Positions 35,165 to 42,480 of a stretch of 56,779 bases of DNA are shown here, in pieces. Numbering within the stretch: the first letter of the stretch is position 1; each line of letters starts with the position of its first letter. Origin of the DNA: Fidelibacterota bacterium (GTDB lineage Bacteria; Marinisomatota; SORT01); contig JADFMS010000005.1 of the NCBI GenBank assembly GCA_022563775.1, positions 1 through 56,779 of the forward strand. Direction: 5' to 3'. The notes below the pieces were generated by a model. That model was not told the origin of the DNA. It made no database searches and saw nothing but the letters and a program-made list of their open reading frames with translations. The position numbers were made by a program, and so were the translations under genes.

Positions 35165-36886
35165 GTGATATTGAAGCTTCGATCGATAGCGAGCATTTTG
35201 CTATTCACGGTAGCAACCATGAGTGCTTCCTCTCTATTCGCTCAGGACGCTTATATCAAATTACGTGAAAGGTATCTCGAAAACGAATTGAGTGAACATG
35301 AATACGCGGCTGATTTAAAATCGCTGTATCAAAGCCTGAGAAGCGGAGAATATCAACAGGAACAGGACGAGATGGCGATAAAATGTATGGTTCCGGTTCG
35401 GGCAGAGATGATGGACCGGCTCAGTCCGCTTGAAAAAGCAACGCTTCCTGACCATCGAACAAGACCCGTGACTCAGGCATCTTATTTGACGGAAGAGGGC
35501 AATTTCATCATCCATTATGACACAACCGGCACTCATGCGGTTGAACTGAACTACACTCTTGGGAAGACGGTTCCTGATTGGATATACGAATCGGGTCTTG
35601 CGTACGAATGGGCGCGATTTCTGCTAATCGATTCGCTTGGATATCGCGTACCTCCGATTGATTCGGTTGAAGAATCGGAATATGATGTTTATATACAACA
35701 ACTATCAGGTGGTTTTTATGGTGAAACTGTTTTTGAGTTTATAGAAGACACTACACAGTCGTCATGGATAGAAACTGACAACGACTTCATTGAAAATACA
35801 TATTTTTCCAACGGTCTTGACGGAATGAAGGTCACGGCTGTACACGAATATTTTCATGCAGTGCAGCTTGCTTACAATTTGAGATTTTCAGACATATGGT
35901 TTTTCGAGCTGGCTTCTACCTGGTTCGAGGATGTCGGTTACGATGAAGTAAACGATTATGTGCAGTACATCAAAAATTATTACAGAATAACACACAGGTC
36001 ATTATTCCTCTCGGACGGTTATTCAGCGGCAATTTTCGGCAAGTTTCTCGAAGAGAACTATAACATCGGCATAATGAACTCGATCTGGAATTTTATCGTT
36101 GATAACTCGGCGGTAGAATCAATTGATAAGACATTAAAGCTAGACGTTGAAAAGATTGACGGCATAAAAGCCGCATTCGGAAAATATGCATTATGGATCT
36201 GGTATACCGGTTCAAGAACCATCGGAGGAATTTTTTTTGAAGAAGGTTCTCTTTATCCGGAATTTGAGTTAGATGCCGACGAGGACACCACTTTTTCAGA
36301 GACCGCTGTCATCTCGCCTCTGATCGGATTGAATCAACTCGCATTCAAGCTATACCGTTTCACCCCGGTACGTTCTTCAGCTGTTAAAGCCACATTTACG
36401 GCAGACAGTAAACCGGATGTTTGGGGTTCCGTCATGACTGCAAATCCTCCGCTAATTATATCGCTTCGGGCGGGAGTTTCAGCGAATGCAGCCAATGTCA
36501 GCTCTTCATCAGGATTGATAGTCGCTGCGGCAAACGGTTCGTATAAACTTAGTGATGTTGGACCTGACCGATACAGCATTGAGGTCCGTGTAACCGGAAT
36601 CCCGCCTTCGACAGTGATTTCTCTATACCCCAATCCATTGGAATATGATGCTGATAACACGACTATCACTATAAGTTATGAGCTCGGCACTGCCGTTAAC
36701 TCAGCCTTATTCACCGTCTACGATCTGCTCGGCAGGACAATCTATCAGGAAGCATTAGGCGCTCTTTCACAAGGTCTGAATTTACTCGAATACACTCCCG
36801 AGCTTACGCTGGCAAGCGCTGTTTATCTCTATCGAATTTCGGGTGATGGCATAAAGATAAACGGCAAATTCACTATCCTTCGCTGA
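35165..36886 (+). CDS. Secreted MXAN_6640-like metalloprotease with C-terminal sorting-type domain
   Basis: The protein is about 573 aa. The start is GTG 35165 or TTG 35171, both with poor ribosome sites; either gives the signal peptide LKLRSIASILLFTVATMSASSLFAQ. After a helical propeptide-like part, FIIHYDTTGTHAVELN and VPDWIYESGLAYEWA resemble MXAN_6640-family proteases. The zinc site is VHEYFHAVQLAYN (HEYFH at 227-231), followed by FFELASTWFEDVGYDEVNDY, a plausible third ligand region. The last ~85 residues (ISLYPNPLEYDADNTTITISYEL...SAVYLYRISGDGIKINGKFTILR) are a diverged T9SS-type C-terminal domain. An exported protease is likely; its substrate is unknown. YigZ follows 9 bases later. Confidence 0.8.
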   Translation: MILKLRSIASILLFTVATMSASSLFAQDAYIKLRERYLENELSEHEYAADLKSLYQSLRSGEYQQEQDEMAIKCMVPVRAEMMDRLSPLEKATLPDHRTRPVTQASYLTEEGNFIIHYDTTGTHAVELNYTLGKTVPDWIYESGLAYEWARFLLIDSLGYRVPPIDSVEESEYDVYIQQLSGGFYGETVFEFIEDTTQSSWIETDNDFIENTYFSNGLDGMKVTAVHEYFHAVQLAYNLRFSDIWFFELASTWFEDVGYDEVNDYVQYIKNYYRITHRSLFLSDGYSAAIFGKFLEENYNIGIMNSIWNFIVDNSAVESIDKTLKLDVEKIDGIKAAFGKYALWIWYTGSRTIGGIFFEEGSLYPEFELDADEDTTFSETAVISPLIGLNQLAFKLYRFTPVRSSAVKATFTADSKPDVWGSVMTANPPLIISLRAGVSANAANVSSSSGLIVAAANGSYKLSDVGPDRYSIEVRVTGIPPSTVISLYPNPLEYDADNTTITISYELGTAVNSALFTVYDLLGRTIYQEALGALSQGLNLLEYTPELTLASAVYLYRISGDGIKINGKFTILR

Positions 36887-36895
36887 CCGTTAAAG

Positions 36896-37504
36896 ATGCC
36901 CGTTGTAGACACTTTTCTTACAATCAAAGGTGACGCCACCTCCCTGCTGAAAGAGAAAGGCTCCAAATTCATCGGCTATGCCTCTCCCGTTCAGAATGAA
37001 ACGGAAGCGAAGACGACGCTTGAAAGAATCAGAAAAAAACAGCGCGATACAACTCATAACTGCTGGGCGTACCGGATAGGTGTCGGTGACACTGTCAAGG
37101 ACATTTCAAGCGATGACGGCGAACCGTCAGGGTCGGCAGGGGCGCCTATGCTCGCTCTGATTACCGGAGCCGGGTTGACAAATCTTATAGTTATCGTCAC
37201 ACGCTATTTCGGCGGCACGAATCTTGGGGTCGGCGGACTCAGACGCGCTTACGGGGGCTGCGTAAAATTATTGATAGAGAACGCCACGCTCATCGAACAA
37301 ACGATCAGGAATGATGTTACGCTGCTGATCGACTATCCTCTGTTGGGTACGGTTTTGAGAGTTGCGTCGAGATTTAAAGCCGACGTGCAGCAGGATCATG
37401 AAGCCGGTAAAATGTTGCTGACCGTTTCAGTTCGGCTAAGTGAGACCGAAAAGTTCAGAGCCGAACTCATAGATGCCACAGGCGGCGCCGTTCTCTTCAA
37501 ATAG
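36896..37504 (+). CDS. YigZ/IMPACT family protein
   Basis: The protein is 202 aa. The N-terminal UPF0029/IMPACT domain has KEKGSKFIGYASPVQNETEAK, THNCWAYRIG, SDDGEPSGSAGAPMLALI and IVIVTRYFGGTNLGVGGLRRAYGG. A short C-terminal ferredoxin-like domain (DUF1949, ~residues 140-200) follows. This is the normal two-domain bacterial form. The molecular role is not settled; eukaryotic IMPACT regulates GCN2. It lies directly downstream of the metalloprotease in the same direction. Confidence 0.92.
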   Translation: MPVVDTFLTIKGDATSLLKEKGSKFIGYASPVQNETEAKTTLERIRKKQRDTTHNCWAYRIGVGDTVKDISSDDGEPSGSAGAPMLALITGAGLTNLIVIVTRYFGGTNLGVGGLRRAYGGCVKLLIENATLIEQTIRNDVTLLIDYPLLGTVLRVASRFKADVQQDHEAGKMLLTVSVRLSETEKFRAELIDATGGAVLFK

Positions 37505-37555
37505 CATTTTCATTCAAAATTTCTTCTAATTTTTCATTCAGTGACCAATCATAGC

Positions 37556-37584
37556 TTGACTGTAAAAAGTTAGATTTGTATAAT
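37556..37584 (+). promoter_or_regulatory. Sigma-70-type promoter for tRNA-fMet
   Basis: TTGACT (37556-37561) and the exact TATAAT (37579-37584) are spaced by 17 bases. The tRNA begins 14 bases after the -10, so transcription would start a few bases before the mature 5' end. Confidence 0.75.
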
Positions 37585-37597
37585 TGCACTCCAAGAT

Positions 37598-37671
<74 letters not shown>

Positions 37672-37675
37672 CTAC

Positions 37676-37783
37676 GTTTGGAGCAGTCTGGTAACTCTTT
37701 CGGCTCATAACCCAAGGGTCGTAGGTTCACCCCGCCTTTGGCGGGATTAGTCCCGCTCTGAGCGGGAAATCCTACCCCCGCTA
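37676..37783 (+). pseudogene. Degenerate tRNA-fMet copy with a hairpin insertion in the T-loop
   Basis: The copy starts five bases after the intact tRNA. It keeps GGAGCAGTCTGGTAACTC, GGCTCATAACCCAAGGG and CCTACCCCCGCTA. The 5' acceptor strand is lost and the anticodon stem has a mismatch. Between the GTAGGTTCA and AATCCTAC parts of the T-arm about 38 extra bases are inserted (37730-37767). It cannot be a functional tRNA. Confidence 0.9.
37730..37767. repeat. Double-hairpin insertion element within the pseudo-tRNA
   Basis: Two tandem palindromes, CCCGC-CTTTG-GCGGG and TCCCGC-TCTGA-GCGGGA, are separated by ATTAG. The second shares its arms with the unit at 29960-29976. It looks like a small REP-like element that landed in the T-loop. 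Confidence 0.7.
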
Positions 37784-37790
37784 CTTAGTT

Positions 37791-37991
37791 TTAACCGTTT
37801 AAACCTTTGAGATACTTCCATTTTTCAAGGGTTTTTAGTGTTGAAGTATGTTGATGTATGCCGAAATCTGTCGAAGATTTGGTTACATAGTGGTTACATT
37901 CTGAGCGATATTTGTTCAATGTTGTATTTGAGGTCGTTTTATGACGTTTAGGGTGGCTCATTTTCGCCACCTCTTCGTCACATACTTTCAT
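37791..37991 (-). pseudogene. Short remnant frame beside tRNA-fMet, possible integrase C-terminal tail
   Basis: A 66-codon minus-strand frame (MKVCDEEVAKMSHPKRHKTT, then SNTTLNKYRSECNHYVTKSS, then TDFGIHQHTSTLK...) stops eight bases from the pseudo-tRNA. The MSHPKRHKTTSN part recurs at 38.87 and 39.98 kb with several synonymous changes. A truncated tyrosine-recombinase 3' end beside a tRNA attachment site would look like this, but no catalytic residues remain, so the identity is a hypothesis. Confidence 0.35.
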
Positions 37992-38090
37992 TATCTCTTA
38001 CTTAACGGTTGATTTTGCAAGAAAAGATTCTTTATTTTCTTGTAAGCGGGGATTTAAGTGGATTGTGTAATTAGGAATGGGGTTGGTCTT
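37984..38090. other. Short leader with a perfect 8-bp hairpin
   Basis: CAAGAAAA (38018-38025) pairs with TTTTCTTG (38035-38042). It sits ~50 bases before the lipoprotein start. It is too AT-rich to call as a terminator. Confidence 0.3.
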
Positions 38091-38618
38091 ATGAAGTTTA
38101 AACAATTAATCATCTTATTAGTCACCGTTAATCTATCGGGCTGTTCATCTGGCTTAACAACTTTTTGGGAATCTACTCTTTTTGAATCTACTCATTTAAT
38201 CCAACCCGATGAGCCACTTCATATAAAAAAATACGCTATTCTTTATAAAAAAGACTTTCAAGAAGTTGATATTAGTGAATTTCACACATCCAGAGATTCA
38301 ATAAAAGTGATCCACAACGATACGAACGAATTATTGGAATATTCGAAATCAGATATAAATAAGATTGTGATAAAAGATAGGTTGAAGGGTAGTTTTATAG
38401 GGGCTCTTTCTATGGTAATGGTAGTAGTCGTAATTTTTTTAATTTTGCCAGAAGAAGATACCGATGGATCCTTTGGAAGTGATGAAGACTGGTTCAATTT
38501 GCTTACCCCTCTTTTTGCTATCATGGGTGCTAGAAAAGGTTTTGTAGTTGGGTACAGAGAGATATATGTATTCGATACGCCTGAATCTAATAATATCAAT
38601 TCTGATAATACACGATAA
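38091..38618 (+). CDS. Small lipoprotein of unknown function in the accessory zone
   Basis: The protein is 175 aa from ATG 38091 (GGGG ribosome site), giving a lipoprotein signal MKFKQLIILLVTVNLSGCSSG. An in-frame GTG at 38058 is less likely. The mature part has a short strand-rich region (KYAILYKKDF...DINKIVIKDRLKG), then a hydrophobic stretch GSFIGALSMVMVVVVIFLIL and a second glycine-rich one (LFAIMGARKGFVVGYREIYVF), similar in layout to FCB lipoproteins with a two-helix glycine-zipper hairpin. It is AT-richer than its neighbours and bracketed by tRNA-fMet 3' ends, so it is probably acquired. Function unknown. Confidence 0.75.
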   Translation: MKFKQLIILLVTVNLSGCSSGLTTFWESTLFESTHLIQPDEPLHIKKYAILYKKDFQEVDISEFHTSRDSIKVIHNDTNELLEYSKSDINKIVIKDRLKGSFIGALSMVMVVVVIFLILPEEDTDGSFGSDEDWFNLLTPLFAIMGARKGFVVGYREIYVFDTPESNNINSDNTR

Positions 38619-38634
38619 TCTTCATTTAAACTAA

Positions 38635-38656
38635 GGTTCAAATCCTGCCCCCGCTA
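38635..38656 (+). pseudogene. 3' end fragment of tRNA-fMet (attachment-site-like)
   Basis: GGTTCAAATCCTGCCCCCGC plus TA equals the last 22 bases of the intact tRNA with one change (TACC to TGCC). Together with the intact copy it forms a direct repeat around 37672-38634. It is followed by CAAAGTAATAGAACC, as at 26188. Confidence 0.85.
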
Positions 38657-38671
38657 CAAAGTAATAGAACC

Positions 38672-38708
38672 AAAACCCTTACAATGCTTCCATTTTATAA
38701 GGGTTTTT
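38672..38708 (+). terminator. Terminator-like hairpin behind the tRNA fragment
   Basis: AAAACCCTTA (38672-38681) pairs with TAAGGGTTTT and is followed by T residues. A related, decayed hairpin (AAACCTTTGA...TCAAGGGTTTTT) follows the pseudo-tRNA at ~37799-37839. This suggests the hairpin originally ended the tRNA transcript. Confidence 0.6.
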
Positions 38709-38709
38709 C

Positions 38710-38806
38710 TGTGCGGGTTAGGGATAAAAAGAGTGTCTTTGACACCCTGACCGCAAAACTCATATCCTAAAGGCGTCAGGGCAAGCCCTGACTGCCACCT
38801 AAAGAA
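38710..38806. repeat. Dispersed GTGCGGGTTAGG...CTGACTGCCAC repeat
   Basis: This ~95-base unit starts TGTGCGGGTTAGGGA, has an internal GTGTCTTTGACAC hairpin and ends GGGCAAGCCCTGACTGCCACC. The family also occurs near 1012-1062, 3238, 48662-48700 and 49015-49105. Confidence 0.7.
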
Positions 38807-38807
38807 T

Positions 38808-38882
38808 TTAGGATTTTCCTAACTGTCGTTTAGCGTTGTTTGATGCTGTTTTGTGACGTTTAGGTTGGCTCATTTCCGTCAC
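38808..38882 (-). pseudogene. Second copy of the remnant tail (MSQPKRHKTASN)
   Basis: The minus-strand frame reads VTEMSQPKRHKTASNNAKRQ and stops at 38808. It is 152 bases beyond the tRNA 3' fragment, a distance that includes the 97-base repeat insertion. Compared with the copy at 37.96 kb, several changes are synonymous, which points to coding ancestry. Confidence 0.4.
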
Positions 38883-39087
38883 GCTAAAATATCGTAAGAA
38901 GGTGGTTTAGCAATAGAGGGCTTGTTGAATATATATGCTCAGTTAGATGGAGTGAGACTTTGATAATAAAAATGTGATTAATTGTTATATTTAATAATAA
39001 TTATACGGTAACACCAATATTAACAATGTATTAATAGATTTCTTTCTGTTTTAATTACCCTTTTTCTCATAAATTAGTGAAATCTTC
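38883..39087. other. AT-rich intergenic stretch
   Basis: There are about 200 bases of low-GC sequence with runs of AT and no recognised gene, between the second remnant tail and the RRM promoter. Confidence 0.4.
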
Positions 39088-39117
39088 TTGACAGGGTATA
39101 AAGATTAAAATTATATT
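39088..39117 (+). promoter_or_regulatory. Sigma-70-type promoter for the RRM protein gene
   Basis: TTGACA (39088-39093) and TATATT (39112-39117) are spaced by 18 bases. A leader of ~90 bases precedes the start codon. RRM-protein leaders are sometimes cold-regulated, but no specific fold is visible. Confidence 0.6.
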
Positions 39118-39213
39118 AAACATGTAAGTTCGGTATATGATGTTACAGTTCTTTTAGTTTAGTAGGCTTATGCTGATTATTAGGTGGAGGACTTAATACC
39201 AGAAGGAAACGCA

Positions 39214-39660
39214 ATGAAGATATTTGTTGAAAATCTAACTCACTCCGTCGCAAATAATGATCTAATAAAATTGTTTGAGTTGTGGGGCGAAGTAGAATCA
39301 CTGACTATAAAAAATGATAAGATCAGCGGGGAGCCGGGAGGGTTTGTAGAAATACCCGATAGATCAGAGGCATTAGAAATGATTCAAAATATCAATGGTG
39401 TCACCCTTTTTGGTAAATCTTTGAAACTTACTGTTATGAGGGAAGGAGATGATCGGAGGAGTGATGCCGAAAGACGTTTTGCGCAAGAAAGAAGGAATAA
39501 CGAAGATAGACGCATTGCTTCTGATCGTCGGATAAAATCAACGGGTTATGCATTTGACGAACGGTTCAACTCACTAAGAAGAGCTGAATTGGATAGAAGG
39601 CAGATAATTACAAGAAGATTGTCTTCTGATCGGCGCATAGTTGCTGAAAGAAGGCTGTAG
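39214..39660 (+). CDS. RRM RNA-binding protein with arginine-pair tail
   Basis: The protein is 148 aa from ATG 39214 (AGAAGGAA ribosome site). Residues 1-75 are an RNA-recognition motif: RNP2 is KIFVENLTHS and the RNP1 region is GGFVEIPDRSEA (weaker than the consensus). ALEMIQNINGVTLFGKSLKLTV closes the fold. Residues ~78-148 are a tail of about ten RR pairs separated by 4-8 residues (DDRRSDAERRFAQERRNNE, DRRIASDRR, LSSDRRIVAERRL). Bacterial RRM proteins (for example cyanobacterial Rbp) are linked to cold response and mRNA localisation. A second RRM protein with a similar tail is encoded at 44609-44968. A strong terminator follows. Confidence 0.88.
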   Translation: MKIFVENLTHSVANNDLIKLFELWGEVESLTIKNDKISGEPGGFVEIPDRSEALEMIQNINGVTLFGKSLKLTVMREGDDRRSDAERRFAQERRNNEDRRIASDRRIKSTGYAFDERFNSLRRAELDRRQIITRRLSSDRRIVAERRL

Positions 39661-39774
39661 GCTAAGAATAAACAGCTTCCCCTATCGTTTCAATTATTTA
39701 GAATTGTGATAACTATCGCCGGCGAATAGACCGATCATTATATATCCTAATTAGCCGAACAACATCCGAAAACG

Positions 39775-39822
39775 AAGAGAAGCAAGTGGTGTCACCCAAG
39801 CTCGGTATTGCTTCTCTTTTTT
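39775..39822 (+). terminator. Rho-independent terminator of the RRM gene
   Basis: AAGAGAAGCAA (39775-39785) pairs with TTGCTTCTCTT, ending in a run of six T residues (39817-39822). Confidence 0.8.
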
Positions 39823-39826
39823 ACAG

Positions 39827-39852
39827 TTTCAAATCCCAGACATTCCCGCTAT
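39827..39852 (+). pseudogene. Highly degenerate tRNA-fMet 3' end
   Basis: TTTCAAATCC and TCCCGCTA match the T-arm and acceptor end of tRNA-fMet, with a changed middle (CAGACAT). On its own the match is weak. Its position relative to the third remnant tail is the same as for the better copies. Confidence 0.4.
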
Positions 39853-39914
39853 ACCTCGAAAACGGTATAAGTCAATAATAGAGAGGTAAATAACCTTTAT
39901 AATCGAGGGGGGTT

Positions 39915-39990
39915 TTAATTTGTAGAAGAGTGTGGTTTAGTGTTGTTTGATGTCGTCCTGTGACGATTAGGGTGGCTCATTTTCGTATCA
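39915..39990 (-). pseudogene. Third copy of the remnant tail (MSHPNRHRTTSNN)
   Basis: The minus-strand frame from ATG 39980 reads MSHPNRHRTTSNNTKPHSST and stops at 39915, 63 bases from the degenerate tRNA end. The nucleotide match to the copies at 37.9 and 38.85 kb extends over about 50 bases. Confidence 0.4.
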
Positions 39991-40164
39991 CATTTATTAA
40001 TCACATCTTTATTTTTTTCCTAATATTCATATTGATAGGGATGCAATAATATCAAAATTTATATTTTCTCTATTTTCATTTTTCCTCACTTCGATTCAGT
40101 GACCGTCTTATTTTACTTCTTCTAGTTTCTTCTTCAGCCTGTCGTACTTTATCTTGGAGTTCTT
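39991..40164. other. Short AT-rich gap before the convergent unknown gene
   Basis: There is no supported feature here apart from C-rich sequence near 40130 that lies beyond the stop of the minus-strand gene. Confidence 0.3.
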
Positions 40165-40872
40165 CTAATCTGTCTCGCGGAGTACGTGCATTTTCAGTAT
40201 ATGAAGATCTCCTCCGTCAAGAGGAAATACAGAGTAACTTTCTTGCTCATTCTGAAGTCCAATTGCACTTATTGATCCTTGTGTAAATCTATGAGGCGTA
40301 ACAATACAAAAAATATCTCCATAAGAGAATGTTTTCTTAGCCTCTGCGTAAGCTTCTATTTTACCAAGTAACGCGAAAACTCTATCCTCATCTGGAGGAG
40401 AGTCACATACAAAATTTAAACAAATCTCGAATTGACCATGAAGAGTATTCAGTTGCCCATAAACATCGGGAATATACTCCACTCCCCTTAATCCAGATAA
40501 AGTTGTTCCAGTTTCAACTTCGTAGCCCCATTCTTGCAACCAGTCCTTTGATTCGCCCTCCAACTTAATATGACTATATAAAAGCCCTTTATCAAGATTA
40601 TCAGGCGTAACCGTAACCAAATCAGAAATGGGAATTTCAAGAAAACGAGCTAATGTTTCTTCATTATAGGCTAATTTTCCAACATTTCCTGATTGAGTCT
40701 GAAGTTGATTTGCCATCTCATCTATGTCAATATCGCCCACAAAAGAAGGATCCCTACTACAAACATCTTTTATTATTTCTTTCGCTTTTTCAAAAGTAAT
40801 TTCAACACCCTTTGCAGCAATTGTAGTTGCAATAGCTGTAACAGTATCTAATATCAATTTTGTTGGGTCCAT
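40165..40872 (-). CDS. Unknown protein, possible degenerate restriction-endonuclease-like fold
   Basis: The protein is 235 aa and I do not recognise its family. The N-terminal ~35 residues are an Ala-rich helix that may be membrane-active or amphipathic (LILDTVTAIATTIAAKGVEITFEKAKEII). From ~110 on, the order WLQEWGYEVETGTTLSGLRG, YIPDVYGQL, GQFEICLNF, then a helix (GKIEAYAEAKKTFSYGD) and IFCIVTPHRFTQGS resembles the strand-helix order of PD-(D/E)XK nucleases of the Mrr/RecB type. However, the expected E-x-K is E-I-C, so catalytic activity is doubtful. It sits between copies three and four of the repeated remnant and is AT-rich, so it is probably acquired. It could be an inactive nuclease used for binding. 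Confidence 0.7.
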   Translation of the reverse strand: MDPTKLILDTVTAIATTIAAKGVEITFEKAKEIIKDVCSRDPSFVGDIDIDEMANQLQTQSGNVGKLAYNEETLARFLEIPISDLVTVTPDNLDKGLLYSHIKLEGESKDWLQEWGYEVETGTTLSGLRGVEYIPDVYGQLNTLHGQFEICLNFVCDSPPDEDRVFALLGKIEAYAEAKKTFSYGDIFCIVTPHRFTQGSISAIGLQNEQESYSVFPLDGGDLHILKMHVLRETD

Positions 40873-41343
40873 CTCTATCTCCCATATATTTTCAGAATAT
40901 GAATTATTTCGGCTTTAGTTTGCCTATTAGTATTGGCCTTTATTAGAATATGAACAATAATAGTATAATATTTTTATATTATAAGATTTATCTATATTTA
41001 TGACTTATAATCTAATTTATTGAATACAAAATTACAACAATTATTTTCAAGAAACTCTAGTTTGATTAATGTTGAAACTGTTTCGTGACCACTAGGTTGG
41101 CTCTTTATTGGCACTTTATCTCCGCTTTATTGTCGAATATGGCTTGGAATTTCCAAACTTAAGACTCCTCAACTGTTATTTTAAATTATTTAGAGCAAAA
41201 CACACAGTGATATTTTCTTGCTATTTACCGATAAAATAACTATGTTTAAAAGCTATGAATGTGGATGTCATTAAAAATGCGAAATAAGATCGCTATTATT
41301 ATTTCATATGGGCACAACATTTAAACTAAATAAGGTATTTTAA
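40873..41343. other. AT-rich intergenic region upstream of rpoD
   Basis: These 471 bases have very low GC in 40940-41060 and no supported gene. At 41065-41122 a weak fourth copy of the remnant motif (TGTTTCGTGACCACTAGG, then TTGGCTCTTTATTGGCAC) lies on the same strand as the others. The rpoD promoter must be in 41130-41330; no convincing -35/-10 pair was found. Confidence 0.45.
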
Positions 41344-42213
41344 ATGGCAAATAGTCTAAAAAGAATCGGAATGGATGCAAACAGATCGCTCTCCAAGTAT
41401 TTGGAGGAGATTGGCAAATACGAACCTCTCAAACCATCCGAAGAAGTAGAACTTGCTAAGATAATTAAGGGGAACGACCCGGAGAAAGCGCTGAATGCGT
41501 TGAAGAAGTTGACCGAAGCAAATTTACGTTTTGTAGTAAGCGTCGCAAAAAACTATCAAGGTCAGGGCTTACCGCTTACAGATCTGATAAATGAAGGAAA
41601 TGTAGGTCTTATCAAAGCGGCAGAACGTTTTGACGAGACCCGCGGTTTCAAGTTCATATCCTATGCCGTATGGTGGATAAGGCAATCGATTTTACAAGCG
41701 CTCGCCGAGCACTCAAGAATAGTGCGGCTTCCTCTCAACAGAGTCGGAACGATAAGTAAGGTAGCAAAAGCGGCTGAAGGACTTGAGCAGGGTTTTCAGC
41801 GGCCTCCGAATGAAGCGGAGATAGCAGAAAAACTTGAAATGACACCCGAGGAAGTTTCCGATACAATTATGATGTCAAAGCGGCATAACTCTCTTGATGC
41901 TCCCTTCAGAAGCGGGGAAGAAAATTCACTTATCGACGTTGTAGAAGACAGTGGTCAAGCTCCCCCTGACGATGAATTAATGTTGGAATCACTGAAAAAC
42001 GAAATTCAGCAAGCGCTTGATACGCTAAAAGAGAGAGAGCAGGAAGTCATCAGGATGTATTTCGGTATAGAGAGAGAATATCCCCTTACGCTTAACGAAA
42101 TCGGTGAAGAGTTTCATCTTACCCGCGAGCGTGTGCGGCAGATAAAGGAAAAAGCCATTTTGAGACTGAGACATAAATCACGAAGCAGTAAGTTGAAGGC
42201 TTATTTAGGCTAA
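41344..42213 (+). CDS. rpoD: Primary RNA polymerase sigma factor (RpoD/SigA), short form
   Basis: The protein is 289 aa and lacks the acidic region 1.1. Region 1.2 is [15 protein letters not shown]. Region 2 has [38 protein letters not shown], followed by [34 protein letters not shown], the -10-reading helix. Region 4 has [16 protein letters not shown] and the -35-reading helix [24 protein letters not shown]. This is the compact housekeeping sigma of FCB bacteria. The -10 helix and the TATAAT-type sites found in this window agree. It is monocistronic with a strong terminator. Confidence 0.95.
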   Translation: MANSLKRIGMDANRSLSKYLEEIGKYEPLKPSEEVELAKIIKGNDPEKALNALKKLTEANLRFVVSVAKNYQGQGLPLTDLINEGNVGLIKAAERFDETRGFKFISYAVWWIRQSILQALAEHSRIVRLPLNRVGTISKVAKAAEGLEQGFQRPPNEAEIAEKLEMTPEEVSDTIMMSKRHNSLDAPFRSGEENSLIDVVEDSGQAPPDDELMLESLKNEIQQALDTLKEREQEVIRMYFGIEREYPLTLNEIGEEFHLTRERVRQIKEKAILRLRHKSRSSKLKAYLG

Positions 42214-42237
42214 TTCAAGCCGGCATTTGTAACAGTT

Positions 42238-42268
42238 AAGGCAGCAGACTTGGTTTGCTGCCTTTTTT
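42238..42268 (+). terminator. Rho-independent terminator of rpoD
   Basis: AGGCAGCA pairs with TGCTGCCT across a short loop (GACTTGGTT), followed by six T residues. It lies 25 bases after the stop codon. Confidence 0.85.
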
Positions 42269-42297
42269 ATGTCCGAACATAATTCTGAACTTTAGCT

Positions 42298-42480
42298 CTA
42301 AGCTGTTTCAAACCTTCTCGGTCGTTTTACAAGTTCTCCTGAGCAGTTGGGACAAACGTGCTCCATTTCACGAGAGCAATCAGCGCAAAACGTACACTCA
42401 TGTGTACAAATACAGGCATCTGAATCTTCAGATAAATGCTTGTGGCACTTTTCACATTCAGTTCTCATTCCAAGCGTCAA
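42298..42480 (-). CDS. DUF1272 family small cysteine-rich protein
   Basis: The protein is about 60 aa. The start is TTG 42480, overlapping the upstream stop (TTGA), or ATG 42468. The cysteines follow the DUF1272 pattern: CEKCHKHL, ICTHECTFCADC and HVCPNCSGELVKRPRR, which should form zinc-binding knuckles. DUF1272 proteins are typically 55-80 aa and of unknown role. It is translationally linked to the peroxiredoxin gene. Confidence 0.85.
   Translation of the reverse strand: MTLGMRTECEKCHKHLSEDSDACICTHECTFCADCSREMEHVCPNCSGELVKRPRRFETA

Noticed and set aside
37918..41122. Integron-type attC array (gene cassettes separated by ~55-base repeats)
   Set aside because: There is no integron integrase, no consistent GTTRRRY/RYYYAAC core sites, and the genes between the repeats do not share one orientation. 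tRNA-linked integration scars explain the data better.
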